A DNA stretch of 64,000 nucleotides from CAVSUZ01 sp963791885 (GTDB taxonomy: Bacteria; Pseudomonadota; Alphaproteobacteria; Acetobacterales; Acetobacteraceae). The translations under genes were made by a program, and so were the position numbers. Below, in pieces: positions 37,061 to 45,695 of this stretch. The stretch lies in assembly GCA_963791885.1 (NCBI GenBank), contig CAWBUL010000005.1:558001-622000 (forward strand), in the 5' to 3' direction. Numbering within the stretch: position 1 is the first letter of the stretch; each line of letters begins with the position of its first letter. The notes under the pieces were generated by a model. That model was not told the origin of the DNA and did not search any database. It saw nothing but the letters and a program-made list of their open reading frames with translations.

Positions 37061-37906
37061 CTAGCTCGGCGGCGGGCTGATATCCACCTTGAACCACTTG
37101 AGCGACAACTTCTTCAGTGTCCCGTCTTCCTTCGCCGCCGTCAGCGCCTTGTTGAACATAGCGACCAGCTCGGGATCGGATTTACGAATTCCCACACCCG
37201 TGCCCTTGCCCAGCAGCCCGCCGGTGAATAGCGGCCCGACCTCGGTGAACTTGTCACCGCCCGGCTTGGCCAGCGTCGAGCTGAAGTAAGAAACCGAAGC
37301 CAGCGCCGCATCGATCCGCCCCGCCGACAGATCGAGGTCATGCTCCTCGGTCGTCTTGTAGGTGCGCAGCGTCACCACGTTATCGAGGTAGGTCTTGATG
37401 AAATTGGCCTGGATGGTCGCAACCTGCGCCCCCACCGTCTTGCCCTTCAGGATCGGCGAGATATCCGCGATCGCCTTGTCCATCGCCGCCTTGTCGTTCA
37501 GCGAGACATGCTCGCCGGTATCCGGCATCCTTGCCAGCGGGCCATCTTTCTCCACCAGAAACGTCGTCGGCGACTGGGTATAGGGCTGGGTAAAGGCGAT
37601 CACCTTCTCCCGTGCCGGCGTGATCGACATCCCGTCCATGATGGCGTCGAACTTCCCGGCATTCAGCGCCGGAATCATGCTGTCGAAATCCTGCGCCATC
37701 CAGGTGCAGGTGATCTTCATGCGCTGGCACAGATTGTCGCCGAGGTCGATTTCGAACCCGATCAGTTTCCCATCCGGTGCGTGCATATTGTAGGGCGGAT
37801 AGGCGCCCTCGGTGGCAATGGTGATCTTCGAATAATCCTTCGCCTGCGCCGTCCCGGCCATCGCCAATACGGCGACCGCGACGGCAAGGCTTTTCACCCG
37901 GTTCAT
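37061..37906 (-). CDS. Periplasmic substrate-binding protein, basic/polar amino acid type
   Basis: 281 aa. Signal peptide ends at GTAQA. ITIATEGAYPPYNMHAPDGK, LIGFEIDLGDNLCQRMK, MIPALNAGKFDAIMDGMSIT and GKTVGAQVATIQANF are typical of the Lys/Arg/ornithine/His/opine-binding class. Two Cys (DNLCQRMKITC) are spaced like the disulfide of LAO/HisJ proteins. Delivers its ligand to the two permeases downstream. The exact ligand cannot be read from sequence. Confidence 0.92.
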   Translation of the reverse strand: MNRVKSLAVAVAVLAMAGTAQAKDYSKITIATEGAYPPYNMHAPDGKLIGFEIDLGDNLCQRMKITCTWMAQDFDSMIPALNAGKFDAIMDGMSITPAREKVIAFTQPYTQSPTTFLVEKDGPLARMPDTGEHVSLNDKAAMDKAIADISPILKGKTVGAQVATIQANFIKTYLDNVVTLRTYKTTEEHDLDLSAGRIDAALASVSYFSSTLAKPGGDKFTEVGPLFTGGLLGKGTGVGIRKSDPELVAMFNKALTAAKEDGTLKKLSLKWFKVDISPPPS

Positions 37907-38036
37907 GCGCTTCTCCCGATCATGCAGGACGTCATTGCACGTCCCGTGCCACCCATTCAGGACGCATCGCGGATTCGACGAGACCCGTCAACCGGGCGGG
38001 ACGGCATCCGGTCAGGTCGCGTGGCACCCGGCGTAC

Positions 38037-38146
38037 GAAGCAAGTCGCAGAGGACACACGGAGATACACGAAGAATTATCGAATACTTCCTCTCTGTGAT
38101 CTCCGTTCCTCAGTGAACTCCGTGTTGAATACTTGCTTTACTTGCC
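38037..38146. repeat. Dispersed intergenic inverted-repeat element, short copy
   Basis: Left arm GAAGCAAGTCGCAGAGGACA then CACGGAG; right arm CTCCGTTCCTCAGTGAACTC then CGTGTTGAATACTTGC. The arms are reverse complements with changes, spaced by about 30 bp. Same family as 18249-18513. It lies in the 256-bp gap upstream of the binding-protein gene. Confidence 0.7.
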
Positions 38147-38162
38147 TATGATCACACCCACC

Positions 38163-39584
38163 CTATCCCCCATGCATTCCGATCGGCGGATCGACATCGT
38201 CCGGGATCGGATTGACGAAAGGCCGTCCACCCAGCTGCCTCTCATGATCCGCCTTCGCCGCCCCGATCAGCCCCGGATTGCGCAGCAACTCCGCCGCGGT
38301 CGAGGCCATCACCTTCGCCGCATGTTCCATCCCCTTGTGCGCCGCCGGCGTCTTGCCCTGCGCCACGAGTTGCCAGGAATGTCCCGGCGTGCCGATCGCA
38401 TACGTCGCCCCGCGCATCTGCACCGTCGGCACCACCCAGCTCACTGTCCCCACATCGGTCGATCCCACCAGCGTCCCATCGCCGCCCGGAGCAGGCGCGA
38501 CGAAATCGCAGAGCGTCGCCCCCGGAACCGGCTTCATGCCGAACCGCGCGAAGGCCGTCGCGATGTCCTCCTCGGTCAGCGTCTTCTGGATCTCTGCCGC
38601 GAACGCCTTGTCCGTCTCGTCGAATTGCGGCGGCCCGAGACGCTCGATCTGCTGCTGCATCAACTGTTCCAGCGGTGCGCAGCCGATCAGATTGGCATCG
38701 CCGCTGATGATCTGCATCTGCATTTCCGTCTCGGTCATCAGCGCTGCACCCGCGGCGATCTTCTTCACCCGCTCGTTCAGCTTATGCAGCTCCGGCAGCT
38801 CCCGCGCACGGATTAGATACCGCACCGTCGCTCTTGCCTGCACAACGTTGGGCGCGATCCCGCCGGCATCGATCAGCGCATAATGGATGCGCGCGGTCGA
38901 GGGCATGTGCTCCCGCATATAGTTCACGCCGACATTCATCAGCTCCACGGCGTCCAGCGCGCTGCGCCCGAGATGCGGCGCCGCTGCCGCATGCGACGCC
39001 CGTCCGTGGAACGTGAAATCAATCTCGTTGCAGGCGAGCGAAATGGCCGGGTTCACCGCCGCTATCGGTGCCGGATGCCAGGAAATCGCGACATCCACAT
39101 CCTCGAACAGCCCGGCCCGCACCATGAACCCCTTGGCCGAGCCGCCTTCCTCCGCCGGGCAGCCGTAATAGCGCACGCGACCTTTGATCCCTGACGCTGC
39201 CAGGTAATCCTTCACCGCCGCCGCCGCGAGCATCGACGCCGAACCCAACAAATTATGCCCGCACGCATGCCCGTTCCCGCCCTGCTCGAGCGCGCGCTTC
39301 TCCGCTACGCCGGCCTCCTGGCTCAACCCCGGCAGCGCATCGAACTCGCCGAGAATAGCGATCACCGGCCCATCCTCGCCCGCCTCGCCGATCACCGCCG
39401 TCGGCAATCCCCCCGCATCCCGCGTGACCCGAAACCCCTGCTCCTCCAGCATCGCCGCATGCTCCGCCGAGGACCGGTGTTCGTTGTAATTCAGCTCCGG
39501 CATCCCCCAGATGCGGTCACTCAACGAGAAAAAATCTTCGCGCTTGGCTTCGACCAGGGGCCAGGTCTCGTTGGTATTGCGCAT
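38163..39584 (-). CDS. M20 family amidohydrolase (AbgB-like)
   Basis: 473 aa. Metal-ligand and fold motifs: ILGEFDALPGLSQ, GGNGHACGHNLLGSASM, YGCPAEEGGSAKGFMVRAGL, ISWHPAP, HAAAAPHLGRSALDAVELMN, and DVGTVSWVVPTVQM near the C-terminus. The AbgB group cleaves aminoacyl or p-aminobenzoyl-glutamate amides. ATG at 39584 is preceded by GGAGCGAGCG. An ABC transporter for polar amino acids lies just downstream on the same strand, which would fit uptake of an amide-linked amino acid, but a 256-bp gap and a repeat separate them. Confidence 0.88.
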   Translation of the reverse strand: MRNTNETWPLVEAKREDFFSLSDRIWGMPELNYNEHRSSAEHAAMLEEQGFRVTRDAGGLPTAVIGEAGEDGPVIAILGEFDALPGLSQEAGVAEKRALEQGGNGHACGHNLLGSASMLAAAAVKDYLAASGIKGRVRYYGCPAEEGGSAKGFMVRAGLFEDVDVAISWHPAPIAAVNPAISLACNEIDFTFHGRASHAAAAPHLGRSALDAVELMNVGVNYMREHMPSTARIHYALIDAGGIAPNVVQARATVRYLIRARELPELHKLNERVKKIAAGAALMTETEMQMQIISGDANLIGCAPLEQLMQQQIERLGPPQFDETDKAFAAEIQKTLTEEDIATAFARFGMKPVPGATLCDFVAPAPGGDGTLVGSTDVGTVSWVVPTVQMRGATYAIGTPGHSWQLVAQGKTPAAHKGMEHAAKVMASTAAELLRNPGLIGAAKADHERQLGGRPFVNPIPDDVDPPIGMHGG

Positions 39585-39660
39585 CGCTCGCTCCAGGCTG
39601 GTCCAGCCGGGATGCGCCGGTTTGGCGCCCAAGTCGAGGACCGGGACCCTCAGCTCGCGG

Positions 39661-40083
39661 TCAGGACAGCAGGTCGTCCAGGCCGAAGGGGCATTCCTGA
39701 GGCACCGGCAGCGGCGGCTTGCCGTCAATCATGCGCGGCATCGCTCGCAGTGCTTCCCGATAGAGCCTAGCAATATCGATCCGGGGCCGCATTCCCGGTT
39801 CAAAGTGCTGTCTGGCATTGACGCGACGCGACAGCGCTTCATCCTGCCAATGCTCGACGGATAGCGCATGCGGCCATGCCTGGACTTTGAGATCGTGCAG
39901 CAGCGCAAGGACGATGTGCGACTGTACAGCTTTCAGCTCGCTTCGCCCCACGGATTCGATCTCCTCGATGACGTTGGGCCAATCGATCAGGTCATTGATC
40001 CGCTCACCGGCCGCGAGTCGGCGCAGCAAGACGGACTGCTGTTCGCTCCAGGTCAGGATGTCAGTGTCGTAATCTCCCATCAC
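39661..40083 (-). CDS. DUF29 family protein
   Basis: 140 aa. MGDYDTDILTWSEQQSVLLR, LIDWPNVIEEIESVGRSELK, LLHDLKVQAWPHAL and YREALRAMP match the DUF29 family, common in alphaproteobacteria and cyanobacteria; function unknown. The second Met (40080) may be the start. Its end lies 77 bp before the M20 start. Confidence 0.85.
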   Translation of the reverse strand: MMGDYDTDILTWSEQQSVLLRRLAAGERINDLIDWPNVIEEIESVGRSELKAVQSHIVLALLHDLKVQAWPHALSVEHWQDEALSRRVNARQHFEPGMRPRIDIARLYREALRAMPRMIDGKPPLPVPQECPFGLDDLLS

Positions 40084-40234
40084 GGATGGTCCCAGATCAG
40101 TCGACGCCGCCGATGGAGGCGATCGAAACGGATGAGGAGGGTGGCACGCTCACTCATGGGCCCAGGTTAAGCCGCTTTCCGCATCCCGGCCGGTCTCAGG
40201 CGTCCGGTCATCCCGAATCAGCCATTTCCGGCCT

Positions 40235-40330
40235 CTGGGCACACTCGTATCGCATCGATGCATAGGATTGAAGCATCTTAATCCATACGCTACACCCCTG
40301 ATCAGATGTCTATCGCATCCATATTGATAG
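40235..40330 (+). promoter_or_regulatory. AT-richer palindromic region before the XRE gene
   Basis: In a GC-rich surrounding this stretch drops in GC and holds palindromes: GCATCGATGC, CTGATCAG and TCTATC...GATAGATA. It ends next to the XRE gene that heads the hydrogenase-4-like operon. Likely promoter and operator region, possibly autoregulated; no consensus could be confirmed. Confidence 0.4.
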
Positions 40331-40337
40331 ATAAAAC

Positions 40338-40616
40338 ATGATAACTGCATTCCAGCTCCGGGCCGCCCGCGCCCTGGTCAATATCGACCAGCGCCACCTC
40401 GCCGAACGCGCCGGACTCTCCCTCCCGACCATCCAGCGGATGGAGGCCAGCGACGGTGTGATCCGCGGCAACGTCGATTCCCTCACCAAACTGATCGCCG
40501 CCTTGGATGCCGTCGGCGTCGAGCTGATCGGGGATAACGCGGTCAGCCAGGGCGGTGGCCGCGGCGTGCGGCTGAAGGCGCTGGCGCAAACGCAAACTCC
40601 CCGGTCTTCAGGCTAG
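40338..40616 (+). CDS. XRE-family helix-turn-helix regulator
   Basis: 92 aa. Residues 5-62 form an XRE HTH domain: LRAARALVNIDQRHLAERAG (helix 1-2) and LSLPTIQRMEASDGVIRGN (recognition helix). No ligand domain, so a simple DNA-binding regulator. Its stop lies 10 bp before the first membrane-complex gene, so it probably sits in that operon and may control it. Confidence 0.87.
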   Translation: MITAFQLRAARALVNIDQRHLAERAGLSLPTIQRMEASDGVIRGNVDSLTKLIAALDAVGVELIGDNAVSQGGGRGVRLKALAQTQTPRSSG

Positions 40617-40626
40617 GCCGCGCCCG

Positions 40627-42633
40627 ATGCATGCCGTTCTGCTGCTCTGCTGCATCCCGGTCCTGCTTGCCCTGGCGGTCGCCGCCATCCCGCTCGCCGC
40701 GACGCGAAGCGGCGGCTCGGTCATTTACGGCCTGACCGCCGCGGTCTGCGCCGTGATGGCGGTCGCGGCCGGTCTCGCCATCCCCGTACCGCCCTCCGCC
40801 GCCATCATCTTACCCCTCGGCCTGCCCTGGATCGGCGCGCATTTCGGCACCGACCCGCTCACCGCCCTGTTCCTGACCATCATCGATATCGGCAGCCTCG
40901 CCGCCAGCCTCTACGCCATCGGCTACGGGCGGCACGAGGAATCGCCCCAACGCGTCCTGCCGTTCTTCCCCGCCTTCATCGCCGGCATGAACCTGGTGGT
41001 GCTGGCAGCGGACGCGTTCTCCTTCCTTGTCTCGTGGGAGTTCATGTCGCTCGCCTCCTGGGCGCTGGTGCTCGCAAACCACCGGTCAGAGGAAAGCCGC
41101 CGCGCCGCCTACATCTACATTCTGATGGCGAGCTTCGGCACGTTCGCCCTGCTTCTCGCCTTCGGTCTGCTTGCCGGAGCCGAGGGCCACTACGCCTTCG
41201 CCGCCATCCGTGCTCAGCCTCTCTCCGCCGCGACGGCCGCGCTGATCCTCTTCCTCACCCTGCTCGGCGCCGGCTCCAAGGCCGGCCTTCTGCCGCTGCA
41301 TGTCTGGCTGCCCGAGGCACATCCCGCCGCCCCCAGCCATGTCTCTGCGCTCATGAGCGGCGTGATGACGAAAGTGGCGGTCTACGTCTTCATCCGCATC
41401 GTCTTCGATCTGCTCGGCCGGCCGCACTGGTGGTGGGGTCTGCTCGTCATCCTGCTCGGCGGCGCGACGGCCCTGATGGGCGTGCTCTACGCGCTGTTCC
41501 AGTCCGACATGAAGCGCGTGCTTGCCTACAGCACCATCGAGAATATCGGCATCGTCTTGATCGGCCTCGGCCTTGCCCTCGCCTTTCAGGCCGATGGCTT
41601 CCACACCGCCGCCGTCCTCGCGCTGGTCGCCGCGCTGTTCCACGCCTTCAACCATTCGCTGTTCAAAAGCCTGATGTTCTTCGGCGCCGGCGCCGTGCTG
41701 AACGCCACCGGCGAACGCGACATGGAGAAACTCGGCGGCCTGATCCATCGCATGCCACTGACCGCCCTTGCCATGCTCGGCGGGGTTGCGGCCATCTCCG
41801 CGCTGCCGCCCTGGAACGGCTTCGTCTCCGAATGGCTGACCTTCCAGGCCATCCTTCTCTCGCCCGAGCTTCCCCAATGGGGCCTCAAGCTTTTCGTCCC
41901 TGCGACAGGCGCGCTGCTCGCCCTGGCCGCGGCGCTCGCCGCCGCCTGCTTCGTGCGGTTCTACGGCATCATCTTCCTCAGCCGCCCGCGCGGTCCTGCC
42001 GCCGCAGATGCGCATGAAACCGATCCCACCTCCCGCGCCGTCCTGCTGGTACTCGCGGCGCTCTGTCTGCTCATCGGCGTCTTCCCCGGTTACGTGATCG
42101 ACCGCATCGCCCCGGTCACGCAGAGCCTGCTGGACGCGCGCATGCCGCAACAATCAACCATCACTTGGCTGTCGCTGATTCCCATCACCAGCGCACGCAG
42201 CTCCTATAACGGCCTGCTCATCCTGCTGTTTATCGCGGCGTCCGGCTCCGTCGCGGCCTTTGCGATCCACCGTCTCGCCTCCAGAGCAACGCGCCGCGCA
42301 CCGATCTGGGACTGCGGATTTCCCGGCCTGGACCCGACGATGCAATACACCGCCGGCAGCTTCGCCCAGCCGATCCGCCGCGTATTCGGATCGCTGCTGT
42401 TCCGTGCGCGTGAACAGGTGGAGATGCCGCCGCCCGGCGCCCTGTCGCCCGCGCGCTTTCAGTTGCGTATGGACGACGTGATCTGGAACACGCTCTACGC
42501 GCCCTTGGCCGGCGGCGTGCGCATCGCGGCCGACCGGCTGAACGTGCTGCAGTTTCTCACCATCCGCCGCTATCTCAGCCTGGTCTTCGCCGCCCTCGTC
42601 ATCTTGCTCCTGGTGATCACCCTATGGCGCTGA
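40627..42633 (+). CDS. hyfB: HyfB-like antiporter-type membrane subunit
   Basis: 668 aa with about 15-16 membrane segments; the NuoL/MrpA-like proton channel of complex I relatives. SWEFMSLASWALV, SKAGLLPLHVWLPEAHPAAP (channel Lys and the HxWLPxAH loop), SALMSGVMTKVAVYV and STIENIGIVLIG are visible. The long C-terminal part resembles HyfB/HycC. It should pump ions with the other antiporter subunit HyfF. Its last 10 bases overlap hyfC. Confidence 0.9.
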   Translation: MHAVLLLCCIPVLLALAVAAIPLAATRSGGSVIYGLTAAVCAVMAVAAGLAIPVPPSAAIILPLGLPWIGAHFGTDPLTALFLTIIDIGSLAASLYAIGYGRHEESPQRVLPFFPAFIAGMNLVVLAADAFSFLVSWEFMSLASWALVLANHRSEESRRAAYIYILMASFGTFALLLAFGLLAGAEGHYAFAAIRAQPLSAATAALILFLTLLGAGSKAGLLPLHVWLPEAHPAAPSHVSALMSGVMTKVAVYVFIRIVFDLLGRPHWWWGLLVILLGGATALMGVLYALFQSDMKRVLAYSTIENIGIVLIGLGLALAFQADGFHTAAVLALVAALFHAFNHSLFKSLMFFGAGAVLNATGERDMEKLGGLIHRMPLTALAMLGGVAAISALPPWNGFVSEWLTFQAILLSPELPQWGLKLFVPATGALLALAAALAAACFVRFYGIIFLSRPRGPAAADAHETDPTSRAVLLVLAALCLLIGVFPGYVIDRIAPVTQSLLDARMPQQSTITWLSLIPITSARSSYNGLLILLFIAASGSVAAFAIHRLASRATRRAPIWDCGFPGLDPTMQYTAGSFAQPIRRVFGSLLFRAREQVEMPPPGALSPARFQLRMDDVIWNTLYAPLAGGVRIAADRLNVLQFLTIRRYLSLVFAALVILLLVITLWR

Positions 42634-43596
42634 CGCTGCAGCTGCTTGTGCAGTTCGTGCAGATGCTGCTGGTCGTCGGTACTGGCGCCGCTGGTGACCG
42701 GCGTCGTGCGCAAGGTGAAGGCGCGACTGACGCGCAGGCGCGGCGCCTCGGTGATCCAGCCCTATCGCGACCTGCTGCGCCTTCTGCGCAAGGAAACCGT
42801 GCTCGCGCACAACGCGTCCTGGCTGTTCCGCGCCGCGCCGTACCTGGTCTTCGCCGCCACCTGGGTCGCCGCCGCTTTGGTCCCGACCTTCGCCACCGGA
42901 TTGTTGTTCAGTTGGGCCGCGGACCTGATCGCCATCGTCGCACTGCTGGGCAGCGCCCGCTTCTTCCTGGCGCTGGCGGGCATGGATGCCGGCACCAGCT
43001 TCGGCGGCATCGGTGCGAGCCGCGAAATGATGATAGCATCGCTGGCCGAGCCGGCGATGATGATGATCGTCTTCTCCCTCGCCCTTCTGGTCGGCTCGAC
43101 GCAGCTCTCCACCATCGCCGCCTTCATTCTCTCCGGCGATGCCGGCCTGCGCGTCACGCTCGGCCTCGCCCTGGTATCCCTCATCATGGTGGGCATCGCC
43201 GAGAACGCCCGCATTCCGGTGGACAATCCCGCCACGCATTTGGAACTCACCATGGTGCACGAGGCGATGGTGCTGGAATATTCGGGCCGCCATCTCGCGC
43301 TGATCGAGCTCTCAGCCTCCCTCAAGCTGCTGCTCTATTTTTCGCTCATCGGCTGCATGTTTCTCCCCTGGGGGTTGGTGCCGATGCACCAGGACCTCTC
43401 CGGCCAAACTGTGGGTGCCTATGCCATCGGCGTTGCTAGCTATGTGCTGAAGCTCGGCTTGTTCTGCGTGCTGCTCGCCCTGTTCGAAACCGCCATCGCC
43501 AAGATGCGGGTCTTTCGCGTGCCCAGCTTCCTGGGGGCGGCGCTGATGATGGGGTTCCTCGGCGCGCTTCTTCTCTTCGTATCGCGGGGTCTTTGA
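42624..43596 (+). CDS. hyfC: HyfC-like NuoH-type membrane subunit, frame broken near start
   Basis: About 323 aa. The ATG at 42624 gives ALTLQLLVQFVQMLLVV, then the frame is lost. Deleting one G at 42678-42679 gives LLVVVLAPLVTGVVRKVKAR and an uninterrupted chain to 43596. NuoH-like signs: IQPYRDLLRLLRKE, FGGIGASREMMIASLAEPA, ENARIPVDNPATHLELTMVH (acidic loop facing the redox module) and EAMVLEYSG. About eight membrane segments. It links the membrane arm to HyfG/HyfI. Coupled to hyfE by TGATG. Confidence 0.87.
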
Positions 43597-44258
43597 TGCA
43601 CGGCCTCGATTTCGATATCGCCCATCTCCTCGCCGGCAGCCTGGTGCTGATCAGCTTCATGCTGCTCTATCAGGACCGGCTCTACGCGCTGCTGAACGTC
43701 TTCGCGTTGCAGGCGATCGTACTGTCGCTGTCCGTCGCGTGGCAGGCGCATATCCAGGACGCGCCGCATCTCTATGTCACGGCCCTGATCGCGTTGGTCT
43801 TCAAGGGCATCGTCATCCCGCTGGCGTTGCATCGCATGATCGTTCACCTCGGCATCCATCGGGAGATCGAGACGGTGGCCGGCATCGGTCCCACCATGCT
43901 TGCCGGCCTCGCCCTGGTCGGCCTGTCCCTCGCCGTCATGCTGCACATCACCGCCGATGCCAGCCTCCTCGCCCGCGAGGACCTCGCCTTCGCCCTGTCG
44001 GTTCTGCTTCTCGGTCTGCTGCTGATGGTCACGCGGCGCAACGCCGTTGGTCAGGTCGTCGGCTTCATGTCGCTGGAAAACGGCCTCGTGCTTGCCGCAA
44101 CAGGAGCGCGCGGCATGCCGCTCGTCGTGGAAATCTCCTTCGCCTTTTCCATCCTGATCGCCTTCATCGTCATCGGCATCTTTCTGTTCCGCATCCGCGA
44201 ACGCTTCGACACGGTGGACATTCACGCCTTGGATCGCTTTCGCGGAGAGCGCCGATGA
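43596..44258 (+). CDS. hyfE: HyfE-like NuoK-type membrane subunit
   Basis: 220 aa with about seven hydrophobic segments. VTALIALVFKGIVIPLALHR and LLMVTRRNAVGQVVGFMSLE NGL are conserved HyfE/NuoK features. Starts with ATG overlapping the hyfC stop and ends in ATGA overlapping hyfF. Part of the proton-translocating arm. Confidence 0.88.
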   Translation: MHGLDFDIAHLLAGSLVLISFMLLYQDRLYALLNVFALQAIVLSLSVAWQAHIQDAPHLYVTALIALVFKGIVIPLALHRMIVHLGIHREIETVAGIGPTMLAGLALVGLSLAVMLHITADASLLAREDLAFALSVLLLGLLLMVTRRNAVGQVVGFMSLENGLVLAATGARGMPLVVEISFAFSILIAFIVIGIFLFRIRERFDTVDIHALDRFRGERR

Positions 44259-45694
44259 GTATCAACGGCATCGCCCTCATATTGCTCGTCCCGCCCATCT
44301 CCGTACCGCCCCTTGCGCTGCTGCCAGGCTATCGCCTGCCGGCGCGTATCAACATTCTTGCCAGCTTGGTCACGTTCCTCGCCGCACTCTCTTTATTCGG
44401 CTGGCGTGGCTCGCCGTCCTCCTACTTCCTGGTGGACGACCTGAACGTCGTCTTCATCGTGCTCAACACCCTGGTCGGCTTCACAACCAGCGTCTTCAGC
44501 GCATCCTATATCGGGCACGAGCTGGAAACCGGCCGCCTCACACCGGCCTATCTCCGTTTCTACCACGCCATGTACCAGGTGATGATGTTCGGCATGAACA
44601 TGGCGCTGGTCGCCAACAATATCGGCCTGATGTGGGTGGCGATCGAGCTGGCCACGCTGGCGACCGTGCTCATGGTCGGCATCTACCGCACGCACGAGGC
44701 GCTGGAGGCCGCCTGGAAATACTTCATCCTTGCCAGCGTCGGCATCGCCTTCGCCTTGTTCGGCACCATCCTTGTTTACATGGCGGCGGAACCTGTCGTC
44801 GGTGAGGGGCTGCCCGGCATGGTCTGGACCACGCTGATGGCCCACGCCGCCGGCTTCGATCCCGGTCTGCTGAATGTCGCCTTCGTCTTCCTGTTCCTCG
44901 GCTATGGCACCAAGGTCGGTCTCGCGCCGCTGCATGCCTGGTTGCCGGACGCCCATGCCGAAGGCCCGACACCGATCTCCGCTGTGCTCTCCGGTCTTCT
45001 TTTGAACGTCGCGCTCTACGCCATCCTGCGTTTCAAAATGCTGATGGCGCTCAATCCCGGCGTCATTCCCACCGGCCCGTTACTGGCCGCTGCCGGCCTC
45101 ATTTCGGTGCTGTTCGCCGCCGTCATGCTCTACCGCCGTCGCGACATCAAACGCCTGTTCGCCTACTCCTCCATCGAGCATATGGGCATCATCGTCTTTG
45201 CCTTCGGCATGGGCGGCGCGCTCGCCAATTTCGCCGGCCTGCTCCAGATGACCATGCACAGCCTGACGAAATCAGCGATCTTCTTTACAGTGGGCCATGT
45301 CGCCCAGGTAAAGGGTACGCAGCGCATCGCCGACATCCGCGGCGTCACCGAAACCCATCCTCTGCTCGGCTGGCTGCTCGTGCTCGGTGTGATCGCGATC
45401 GCAGGCATGCCGCCGCTCGGTATTTTCATGAGCGAGTTCCTTATCGTCACCTCCACCTTTGCCCGCGCGCCCCTCCTCGCCATCCTCCTCGTGCTCGGCT
45501 TGCTCCTCGCCTTCGGCGCACTGCTGCTGCGGCTGCAAGGCGTCGCCTTCGGCACGCCGTCCGAAGGCCGCGCGCCGGTCCACGCCTCTTATCTTCCGGT
45601 TGTCGCCCATCTCGCTCTGGTCCTCGTCGCCGGTCTCTATCTGCCACCCATGCTGGTCGAATGGTTCCAGCACGTCGCACGGATGCTCGGCTGA
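44255..45694 (+). CDS. hyfF: HyfF-like antiporter-type membrane subunit
   Basis: 479 aa, about 14 membrane segments; NuoN/MrpD-like. MWVAIELATLATVLMVGIYR (channel Glu), GYGTKVGLAPLHAWLPDAHA (Lys and HxWLP loop), RDIKRLFAYSSIEHMGIIVF. The ATG at 44255 overlaps the hyfE stop; a longer frame upstream is out-of-frame hyfE. Second ion-pumping channel of the complex; HyfD is absent. Confidence 0.9.
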   Translation: MSINGIALILLVPPISVPPLALLPGYRLPARINILASLVTFLAALSLFGWRGSPSSYFLVDDLNVVFIVLNTLVGFTTSVFSASYIGHELETGRLTPAYLRFYHAMYQVMMFGMNMALVANNIGLMWVAIELATLATVLMVGIYRTHEALEAAWKYFILASVGIAFALFGTILVYMAAEPVVGEGLPGMVWTTLMAHAAGFDPGLLNVAFVFLFLGYGTKVGLAPLHAWLPDAHAEGPTPISAVLSGLLLNVALYAILRFKMLMALNPGVIPTGPLLAAAGLISVLFAAVMLYRRRDIKRLFAYSSIEHMGIIVFAFGMGGALANFAGLLQMTMHSLTKSAIFFTVGHVAQVKGTQRIADIRGVTETHPLLGWLLVLGVIAIAGMPPLGIFMSEFLIVTSTFARAPLLAILLVLGLLLAFGALLLRLQGVAFGTPSEGRAPVHASYLPVVAHLALVLVAGLYLPPMLVEWFQHVARMLG

Positions 45695-45695
45695 C

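Noticed and set aside
41086..42153. 355-codon minus-strand frame opposite hyfB
   Set aside because: Low-complexity Glu/Gln/Gly/His shadow of a membrane-protein gene.
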